Positions 8,053-14,488 of a stretch of DNA of 24,901 bases are shown piece by piece (position 1 is the first letter of the stretch; each line of letters opens with the position of its first letter). A model generated the notes under the pieces. It did not search any database and was not told the DNA's origin. It was given only the letters and a program-made list of their open reading frames with translations. A program made the translations under genes and the position numbers. The stretch comes from Deltaproteobacteria bacterium UBA4427 (lineage in GTDB: Bacteria; Myxococcota_A; UBA9160; UBA4427). The stretch lies in the NCBI GenBank assembly GCA_002390675.1, contig DGPZ01000141.1, forward strand, positions 1 through 24,901, given 5' to 3'.

Positions 8053-9765
8053 ATGGCCTTCGATCTCGTGATTCGCGGCGGCCGTGTCGTCGACGGATCG
8101 GGCACCGGCGCCTATCGCGCCGACATCGGCATCGAAGGCGACCGCATCACCGCGATCGGTCGCCTCGGCGCACGCGGACGACAGGAGATCGATGCGGACG
8201 GACTGGTCGTCACCCCCGGTTTTATCGACGGCCACACCCATTTCGATGCTCAGGTCTTCTGGGATCCGTCCGGCGCGAACTCCTGCTGGCAAGGCGTGAC
8301 GAGCGTCGTGATGGGCAATTGCGGATTCACCATCGCGCCGGTCCACGATGATGCCCGAGCGCTCGTGCTCCGAAATCTCGAACGCGCCGAGGACATCGAT
8401 GCAACGGCCCTGGCCGAGGGCATCGACTGGACATGGCAGACCTTCCCCGAATATCTCGAGGCGCTCGATCGAATTCCCAAGTCGATTCATTATGCGGCGA
8501 ACATCGGACACTCTGCTCTCCGCACTTGGGCCATGGGAGAGCGCGCCTTCGAGAAAGAAGCCGACGAAGACGAACTGCGCCGCATGCGGGACCAGCTGCG
8601 ATCGGCACTACTCGCCGGTGCGATCGGTTTCACGACCTCACGCAGCGAACATCACGAAACATCCGACGATCGACCCGTCGCATCGCGCATCGCGAGCTGG
8701 GAGGAACTGCATGCGCTCGTCGATGTAATGAGCGAACTCGGAATAGGGATGCTCGAGGGCGGTACGGAAGGTTTTCTCTCGCCCGACCCCGACGAACAAC
8801 AAACGGTCTTCGAACACGTCCGGCGCATCGCGGTCGAACAGGGCGTGCCCATCACGGCAGGACTGATCGCAACGCAGGAAGGCGGCCGGGCCATGCTGGA
8901 CCGTATTGATCGCATCGCCTCGGAGGGTGGCCGCATGATCGGCCAGAGTCATTGTCGCGGGATCTCGGTTTTGCTCGGGTTCCGCACGCGACTGCCCTTC
9001 GATGTGCTGCCCGAGTGGATCCCTTTTCGCGCTCAGCCGATAGAGGACCAGAAGCGCGCGCTGAGCGAACCGGAAACACGAACACGGTTGGCCAAGGCGG
9101 CGATGGAGGGCGACTACGACCGTTGGCGCGGGATCGGGGCTATGCCGCGCAAGCCAGACTGGGACGGAATCCGCGTCTTCGATCGCGGGCTGCCGCCCTG
9201 GCCCTCTTTGCGCGAGGTCGCGACGGCGCGCGGCATTTCGCCTGCGGAGGCGATGATCGACCTAGCGCTCGAAAGCGACTTCGAACGCCTCTTTATACAG
9301 CCGAGCCTCTATCCACAAAATGAAGAGGTCTTGCTCGACGTGCTTCGTCATCCGCGGACTGTGATGACTTTTTCGGACTCCGGCGCGCACCTGAGCCAGA
9401 TCGCCGATGCCTCGATCCAAACACATCTGCTCGGACATTGGGTACGCAACACAGGCGCCTTCACCCTCGAGGAGGGCATACGCATGCTGACACTTGAGCC
9501 GGCACAGGCCTGGGGCTTCGCGGACCGCGGCCTGCTTCGCGAAGGATTGCTCGCGGACCTTAACGTTTTCGATCCCGAGACCGTCGCCCCCGGCGTGCCC
9601 CAGATCGTGAATGATCTTCCGGGAGGAGGCATGCGACTTTCGCAGCGAGCCGAGGGTTTCGCCGCGACCGTTGTCGCCGGCGAGATCGCGTTCCGGGACG
9701 GAGAGTCTACTCAAAGACACGCGGGACGACTGATCAGAAATCGCAGGGCAACCACCCACGGCTGA
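8053..9765 (+). CDS. N-acyl-D-amino-acid deacylase-type amidohydrolase
   Basis: A 570-residue protein from ATG 8053, preceded by AAGGGAG. It opens with the amidohydrolase strand FDLVIRGGRVVDGSGTGAYR and the metal site GFIDGHTHFD (His61, His63). The D-aminoacylase Cys lies in MGNCGFTIAP (Cys90), with further conserved blocks IGHSALRTWAMG, IGQSHCRG, and FSDSGAH near 439-446, the expected catalytic Asp. The C-terminal small domain includes GLLREGLLADLNVFDPETV. Family members hydrolyse N-acyl-D-amino acids, and many environmental homologues are of unknown amide specificity. It is a cytosolic zinc enzyme. It is likely co-transcribed with the SDR before it and the cyclase after it (83-bp gap). Confidence 0.9.
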   Translation: MAFDLVIRGGRVVDGSGTGAYRADIGIEGDRITAIGRLGARGRQEIDADGLVVTPGFIDGHTHFDAQVFWDPSGANSCWQGVTSVVMGNCGFTIAPVHDDARALVLRNLERAEDIDATALAEGIDWTWQTFPEYLEALDRIPKSIHYAANIGHSALRTWAMGERAFEKEADEDELRRMRDQLRSALLAGAIGFTTSRSEHHETSDDRPVASRIASWEELHALVDVMSELGIGMLEGGTEGFLSPDPDEQQTVFEHVRRIAVEQGVPITAGLIATQEGGRAMLDRIDRIASEGGRMIGQSHCRGISVLLGFRTRLPFDVLPEWIPFRAQPIEDQKRALSEPETRTRLAKAAMEGDYDRWRGIGAMPRKPDWDGIRVFDRGLPPWPSLREVATARGISPAEAMIDLALESDFERLFIQPSLYPQNEEVLLDVLRHPRTVMTFSDSGAHLSQIADASIQTHLLGHWVRNTGAFTLEEGIRMLTLEPAQAWGFADRGLLREGLLADLNVFDPETVAPGVPQIVNDLPGGGMRLSQRAEGFAATVVAGEIAFRDGESTQRHAGRLIRNRRATTHG

Positions 9766-9848
9766 TCGCATAGGCGAGACTGCTCTTAGTCCGGCGGTCG
9801 ACCAACGGATACGACGAAGCGATTCCAGAAAATACAGAAGGAAGAAAG

Positions 9849-10784
9849 ATGCAGGTCCCAACAAAAGAAGCACTCGATACGCTCTTTGAATCGCTCTCCA
9901 ATTGGGGACGATGGGGCGACGACGACGAGTTCGGAACCTTGAATCATCTTCGCCCGGAGCATGCCGCCCGCGCAGCCAGCTTAGTGCGTGAAGGCCGCTC
10001 GATTAGTCTGTCTCACGACCTCGACTTAACACCGACACCCGAAACGCCCATTCCCGCTCAACATCATATGCTCGCCTCTGGCGACGCGCGCGATGGTAGT
10101 GGCATCCCCGGCTACGAGGCCGCGCGGGACTTCGTCGGCGCCCACGTCCATGGCCTTGGCGTCACGCACATCGACGCCCTCTGCCATATGTTCGTGCGCG
10201 GAAAGATGTACAACGGCGTGCCCGCGGAAGAGGTCCGTAGCGACGGCGCTCGACGCAATACCGTTCTCAGCTTCGCCGACGGCATCGTCGGCCGCGGCCT
10301 CCTCCTCGACATCGCCCATGCCCGCGGCATCGACTTCATCGACGGCCACGAAGCGATCCGTCTCGCCGAAGTCGAGGAGTCGCTCGAACGCCAGGGCGTC
10401 GTCGTCGAAACCGGAGACATATTGCTGGTCGCAAGCGGCCGCTGCGCGCGGCGCCGCCTCGCCGGTGGACCGCTCGATCCCGCGGATGGCATGGTCGGCC
10501 TACACGCCGAGTGTCTGCCCTGGCTGCGCGAGAGGGAAATCTCGGTGCTGGGAAGCGACGGTATTTCTGATCCGCTCCCGGGACTAGGCGTTCCAGAATG
10601 GCCCTTCCCGATTCATCAGATCGGGATTACTGGACTAGGCCTCCCGCTGATCGACAACCTCGCCCTCGGCGCACTCTCCAAAGCCTGCGTCGCGGCTGAA
10701 CGATGGACTTTTCTATTCATGCTAGGCGCCATGCGAGTTCCGGGGGCGACGGGCTGCCCAGTGAATCCGATCGCACTCCTCTAG
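9849..10784 (+). CDS. Cyclase-family metal-dependent hydrolase (kynurenine formamidase-like)
   Basis: A 311-residue protein from ATG 9849, with AAGGAAG about 6 bp before it. The cyclase-superfamily metal signature appears as VTHIDALCHMF (His107, Asp109, His113), close to the family's GTHxDxPxH. The N-terminal LSNWGRWGDDDEFGTLNHLR is typical of the longer bacterial branch of this family, which acts on formamides, amides or lactones. Next to an amidohydrolase and an SDR it could open a ring or a second C-N bond of the same substrate (inference). It is the last recognisable gene of this plus-strand set; the following 736 bp contain no intact gene. Confidence 0.85.
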   Translation: MQVPTKEALDTLFESLSNWGRWGDDDEFGTLNHLRPEHAARAASLVREGRSISLSHDLDLTPTPETPIPAQHHMLASGDARDGSGIPGYEAARDFVGAHVHGLGVTHIDALCHMFVRGKMYNGVPAEEVRSDGARRNTVLSFADGIVGRGLLLDIAHARGIDFIDGHEAIRLAEVEESLERQGVVVETGDILLVASGRCARRRLAGGPLDPADGMVGLHAECLPWLREREISVLGSDGISDPLPGLGVPEWPFPIHQIGITGLGLPLIDNLALGALSKACVAAERWTFLFMLGAMRVPGATGCPVNPIALL

Positions 10785-10969
10785 TCGACGGGGCCCGCTC
10801 CTCGCTTGGCTTAGCTTGGCTACGCTCTGCTTTCCTAGGCGACTAACATTTTTATCAAGATGTGCATACCAACGGCGGAACGTCGCGATCGCGGACACAG
10901 GGTCGTTGAGCGCGGGCTTCTCGCGTTAAACCTTGTGCTCCTCATCGCTCGGGCTCACGTAGAGTCGCT
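10785..10969. other. Gene-free stretch left of repeat copy 2
   Basis: 185 bp with no intact gene. It starts with short near-repeats around 10808-10830 (cttggctta/cttggcta) and becomes A/T-rich near 10850. On the minus strand a frame adjoining the repeat reads RLYVSPSDEEHKV then TAA, and beyond it NDPVSAIATFRRWYAHLDKN, which look faintly coding. I do not recognise a family and regard this only as possible decayed coding DNA. Confidence 0.3.
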
Positions 10970-11060
10970 GGGGATAGGGGTTTCAAGCTGGCTGTTAGGC
11001 ATCGCCCATAGTGGGCATTCCGGAAAACAGGCTCCGATGAAGGTACCTTGCCCCTTCCTG
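10970..11060. repeat. Structured dispersed repeat, copy 2
   Basis: Starts GGGGATAGGGG and ends ACCTTGCCCCTTCCTG, the last 16 bases being identical to copy 3. It contains a perfect 5-bp hairpin, GCCCA-TAG-TGGGC (11004-11016), at the position where copy 3 has CCTA-TAT-TAGG. Its ends pair as GGGG/CCCC and AGG/CCT around a small internal mismatch. The minus-strand frame reads MPTMGDA then a stop. It lies inside a 736-bp gene-free stretch. Confidence 0.8.
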
Positions 11061-11520
11061 CCCCACCGCATCCGAGGGACGAGAGGCCGAAATTCTCGAG
11101 TGCCTATACCGACATCACCAGCGATAAATCGAATTTTATGGGCCGGTTCTCGAGGAAATCCAAGGCGTGCGGGCACAAATTCTTCCTCAAGAGGCAAGCT
11201 TGCCAACCAGCAAGACGCTTTAGGGTGGCCGAATCAAATGCGCTTATCGCGTGACTGCGATTGCCGATGTGGTCTATCGCGGTCGTCCCGAAAGAATCGC
11301 CAATGGAGATCTCGTTCATCAATCAGCTTGTTTGCACGCGCGGGTTTTCCGGGTGAGCTATCTACGGTCAGCAAACTGACATTGTTCAACTCGGTGATGC
11401 TATCCGGCGTGCAGAGCGGCAGGGTGCAGGTCCGGTTCTGCTGGCAGAGACGGGAACCACCGGGGTCAATATAAAAAGAAAGAGCTGCGCTTTTCGATTG
11501 AGCGCGAAGAGGAGATCCAA
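11061..11520 (+). other. Gene-free stretch, possible decayed coding DNA
   Basis: 460 bp without an intact gene before the SnoaL-like gene. Plus-strand frames contain coding-like pieces interrupted by stops, for example REAEILECLYRHHQ, then IEFYGPVLEEIQGVRAQILP, then further down AIADVVYRGRPERIANGDL, and in a shifted frame DIVQLGDAIRRAERQGAGPV. The pattern suggests an eroded gene, but I cannot name a family. The end (about 11470-11490) is A-rich and may hold the promoter of the next gene. Confidence 0.3.
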
Positions 11521-11946
11521 ATGAGTGGAGAGAATCAAGAACCGAAGAAGGTCGTCCTTGATTACCTTGAGGACATCAAGGCAGGCCGACACGAAGCCGC
11601 TTATGCAGCATTCGCTGAGGATGCAACCTGGGAGACGCCGCCATCGATGCCGTGGCCCGCAAAGTTCTTCGGCCGTCGCGACATTTTCGATGGCTATTTC
11701 GCGGTAGACAAGGGCCTCTTCACGACGGGCATGGATTCCTACGATCTCGAGACGACCCTCGTTGTCAGCGCCGGCGAGCACGTCGTGACCGAGATGACCC
11801 ATCGCTCGACAGGGTTAAACGGAAATAAGTACGAGACCAACCATTGCCTGGTCTTTGATGTACGCGAAGGCCTGATTCAGGCCGTTCGCGAATACATCGA
11901 TTCGCTTTATCTCAAAGAGTCAATGATCGACCCTGTCGAAGGATGA
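11521..11946 (+). CDS. SnoaL-like (NTF2-fold) protein
   Basis: A 141-residue protein from ATG 11521 with GAGGAG about 7 bp upstream. The opening KVVLDYLEDIKAGRHEAAYA, then FAEDATWETPPSMPWPAKFF and GRRDIFDGYF, match the SnoaL/limonene-epoxide-hydrolase-like layout: helix, F..Da.w..P, G...i..f. The sheet region ends NHCLVFDVREGLIQAVREYI, again a standard family ending. It is probably a cytosolic small-molecule isomerase, hydrolase or binding protein. It stands alone: the gene before it is more than 700 bp away and the next is a secreted protein 132 bp on. Confidence 0.8.
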   Translation: MSGENQEPKKVVLDYLEDIKAGRHEAAYAAFAEDATWETPPSMPWPAKFFGRRDIFDGYFAVDKGLFTTGMDSYDLETTLVVSAGEHVVTEMTHRSTGLNGNKYETNHCLVFDVREGLIQAVREYIDSLYLKESMIDPVEG

Positions 11947-12078
11947 GAGCACTTCAACAACCTAAATAGGACAAGCCACAGTTCGGATCAGTGGAGTGGC
12001 TCGCCATCTCCCTCGATAGGCGCTCTTCGCAAAAGCGGAAACGATCCTAAGCTTGCCTCGTTGACGTCTTGAGCCACA

Positions 12079-12588
12079 TTGATCACAGCAGAGAAAGCAC
12101 GCATTCCGTCCACCAAGCTCGCATTTACTGTCTTGATTATCTTTTCATTCCTCGTTCCAAATGCATTTGCCTCAGGACGCGCCCAGAATCGAGCTCAGTG
12201 CATCGTCGGAACTTGGTCAGGAGAGCGCGTCGTCGTCAACCGACTCGGCAAGCAGCTCGTCTGGGCAGAGCTCGTGATTGAAGTCGTGGAGAGCGGCACG
12301 ATTAAGGGAACGTCATCATGGACGCTGCTAGAAGGAGCGGGGGGAGACTCCGAGACGGAGATTGTCGCGGGAGACACGGAAGAGGTCTTCGGCGCGGTGG
12401 GCCGACGAGGACGTGAGTTTTATCTCGCTGAGTCCCTGGAGCCGGGGATCCTCCTAGGCACTATGATCGGTCGTAATAGAATGGAGGTCGTCCTCATCCA
12501 GAGCGGAGCATGGCCCGTCGCGGGCGCATCCGTCTTAAAGCGCGAGGGCCGAGCATCAGCTGCCTGCATCAAATCTCGAGTGCGATAA
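12079..12588 (+). CDS. Small secreted protein of unknown function
   Basis: A 169-residue frame. The earliest possible start is TTG 12079 (an in-frame TGA precedes it by 9 bp). Residues 13-32 form a clear signal peptide (KLAFTVLIIFSFLVPNAFAS) with an AFA-S cleavage site, which supports both the frame and the early start. The mature part has CIVGTWSGERVV near the beginning and alternating beta strands (VWAELVIEVV, LLGTMIGRNRMEVVLI), suggesting a small beta-barrel or lipocalin-like fold. A Cys near each end (about 41 and 163) could form one disulfide. I do not recognise a family. The ribosome binding site is weak, so expression level is uncertain. Confidence 0.55.
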   Translation: MITAEKARIPSTKLAFTVLIIFSFLVPNAFASGRAQNRAQCIVGTWSGERVVVNRLGKQLVWAELVIEVVESGTIKGTSSWTLLEGAGGDSETEIVAGDTEEVFGAVGRRGREFYLAESLEPGILLGTMIGRNRMEVVLIQSGAWPVAGASVLKREGRASAACIKSRVR

Positions 12589-12887
12589 TCGACAAACTAT
12601 GAGTAGGCCCTCGTCCTTTACCTCGCGGGGTATAATGCCGGCTTAAAGCGGTCCGCTCCGAGCGATCTACTCATAAGATGCCCTCTGCAGCGTGCGAGGG
12701 GCGTGCCTTATTCGCGTCAGCTGTGGCGCCTGATTTTGGCGTTTCCTCCAAGCTGCGAGGCGCCAAGATGAGGTTGAGATCATCAGAAACGACCACCTGG
12801 CATAGCGACAGCGCTTTTATGGGCCGGCCCCTGCTCGGCTCGATCTCCAAAGCGACCTAACAGCACCACACCCTGAGATTGCAGGTA
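12589..12887. other. Intergenic stretch with two inverted repeats
   Basis: 299 bp between convergent genes (12588 and 12888). It holds a perfect 9-bp inverted repeat, TATGAGTAG (12598-12606) with CTACTCATA (12667-12675), bracketing a TATAAT at 12631-12636. A second 7-bp inverted repeat is TGGCGCC (12724-12730) with GGCGCCA (12759-12765). A 60-codon plus frame at 12678 exists but has no ribosome binding site, and I do not call it. No T-run typical of an intrinsic terminator follows either repeat. Confidence 0.4.
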
Positions 12888-14183
12888 CTAGAGCGTGACG
12901 ACCTTTGTTGCGACCTTGGGAAGCGGTGATTCGCCGCGCCATCTGAGACTGAGAAGCAGCCTCGGATGCCCACTCATGTCCATCCAGTTCGCGTGGCCAG
13001 GGTCGCGGTGTGCGACGACAATTCGGACGCGACCCGAAGCGTCTCTTTCTACATCCCGGTTGTTGAGAACAACCGGGCGATCACGCCAATCGGGCGTTTC
13101 GCCCCAGACATTCTGAAGCACCCAGCTCCAATAGCGGGGCTCGGCCGTCGTGTCGAAATCGAGGATGAAGGCTTGGCTCGGGTCGATCTCTACGAGTCCG
13201 TTCAGGTAGCGGATTTGACTTGGTGTCTGAATGGTTCCGTCATCCGCCATTTCGACGATTGTGTTCGGCGCAGCTTGGATCTCTTGAAAAGAGTTCCACC
13301 ATGTTAGGCTGCCATCGATGAACATGGTCGTTGCAATAAATCCACGAAGGAGTGACTCGGGTGTAAGCGCAGGCCGTGGCTCCGTGATATCAAGGCGATT
13401 GATCTCGGCCATTCCATGTTCTTGGCGCCGCTTCCGGTCCCAGAAATAGGTTCGGATCAATATCGCGTTCGCATCCGGCTCGGAGGTCAGAACGTTGCGA
13501 GGCAGATTTTCTTCAACGCCTCCGGACGCATCGCCGCTTTTCGGTCGGACGAGAATTTCGAAGCTTCCATCTTCCTCTATCGAAATACTCGTCTCGTCGA
13601 GGGAGTCAACCAGACGTCGTCCGCCGTTTGGGTTCTCGTCGTCGCTGCGAAAGCTGCCCGCGTAGAGTCCGACTTCTACGCCCGCCGCGTCTCGGGCATT
13701 TCCGCGAATGAGATAGGTCCCGGATCCGTCGATTGCTGCGCTGCGATAGGTCTGGTCGGGGTTGTCGCCCAAATATTTCTGTGTCGCCGTTTGCAAGTCA
13801 AAGAAGCTCGGGTGTTCGGGACTCCCGTTCTCGACGAAGCGATCCAGTCCGAGCCCGACCAGTCGACCGAGCAGACGGATACCCTCGGTTTGAATCTGCA
13901 AATCACCGAGCGACGAGGGGCCCGTCACGTGTTGTGCGAGGGGCTTCAGCGAATCACAAAAGGCGACCCAAGCGTCCCCACTCGAAACCGCGTCTGCTGG
14001 GTTCGCGAGGTCATGTATGAGCGGGCGCACCGCTTCTGGGGCGCCCAGGGCCGCAGCGCGGGTTCCAACCACGGCGCAACCCGGGGCAGCCACGGTGGCT
14101 GACGCCGTGAGCGCGCCGGCAGTCGCCTTCGCGAGGAGCGCGCGGCGCGTCAGGCCAGGCAGCTTTTCATCGGATCGTTCCAT
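12888..14183 (-). CDS. TAT-exported DUF1214 domain protein
   Basis: A 431-residue protein from ATG 14183 with a strong AAGGAGG 7 bp upstream. The N-terminus has a twin-arginine signal (LTRRALLAKATAGALTASAT) and an Ala-rich hydrophobic stretch followed by Cys36 in APGCAVV, so it may be a TAT lipoprotein or soluble periplasmic protein. The C-terminal quarter carries the DUF1214-type block: RYWSWVLQNVW, then RVRIVVAHRDPGHANWMDMS. DUF1214 proteins are periplasmic or cytosolic proteins of unknown activity, often near steroid or aromatic degradation genes. Oddity: the N-terminal 200 residues are longer than a lone DUF1214 domain and contain a beta-rich GSGTYLIRGNARDA section typical of this larger subgroup. 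It is divergent from the 14489 operon, with repeat copy 3 between. Confidence 0.75.
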   Translation of the reverse strand: MERSDEKLPGLTRRALLAKATAGALTASATVAAPGCAVVGTRAAALGAPEAVRPLIHDLANPADAVSSGDAWVAFCDSLKPLAQHVTGPSSLGDLQIQTEGIRLLGRLVGLGLDRFVENGSPEHPSFFDLQTATQKYLGDNPDQTYRSAAIDGSGTYLIRGNARDAAGVEVGLYAGSFRSDDENPNGGRRLVDSLDETSISIEEDGSFEILVRPKSGDASGGVEENLPRNVLTSEPDANAILIRTYFWDRKRRQEHGMAEINRLDITEPRPALTPESLLRGFIATTMFIDGSLTWWNSFQEIQAAPNTIVEMADDGTIQTPSQIRYLNGLVEIDPSQAFILDFDTTAEPRYWSWVLQNVWGETPDWRDRPVVLNNRDVERDASGRVRIVVAHRDPGHANWMDMSGHPRLLLSLRWRGESPLPKVATKVVTL

Positions 14184-14249
14184 CTACTAGCCTCCTTCAT
14201 AGGTATTCCCTGTTCGAGTGTAGTCTGCGATCAGCTCAGTAAGTGCCTA

Positions 14250-14339
14250 GGAGATAGGAAAACAAGCGGGCTTTCCCGCCCCACCTATATTAGGCATCCT
14301 GACCAATAGATCCTGACGGGGACACCTTGCCCCTTCCTG
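14250..14339. repeat. Structured dispersed repeat, copy 3
   Basis: Starts GAGATAGGAAAACAAGC and ends ACCTTGCCCCTTCCTG. It contains two perfect hairpins: GCGGG-CTTT-CCCGC (14266-14279) and CCTA-TAT-TAGG (14284-14294). On the minus strand the first hairpin is followed at once by TTGTTTTCC, the form of an intrinsic terminator, about 75 bp before the DUF1214 start codon (14183). TTAGGCAT.CTGACCAATAG matches copy 4 at 19 of 20 positions. It occupies the control region between two divergent intact genes. Confidence 0.8.
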
Positions 14340-14488
14340 GGCTCCTGATATTTATTGCTAGCGTTTCAGGCGAGCCGAGATGCTTCGATCCCAGGAGCCT
14401 CGGCGTCTCGAAATAGACGCGACCGGATGCCTCCCTACCCCAGCCCCACAAAGAGGCCCGCCGTGTCGCATACGAGGAGACGAGAGCC

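Noticed and set aside
10990..11010. GTTAGGC in repeat copy 2 as an integron attC core
   Set aside because: The matching RYYYAAC partner is missing and the other three copies do not keep GTTRRRY; no integrase is present.
10860..11474. 204-codon plus-strand frame through repeat copy 2
   Set aside because: It crosses the repeat, is Arg/Ser-rich, lacks a ribosome binding site, and coding-like pieces lie in other frames.
12678..12860. 60-codon plus-strand frame
   Set aside because: No ribosome binding site and no family likeness; it overlaps an inverted repeat.
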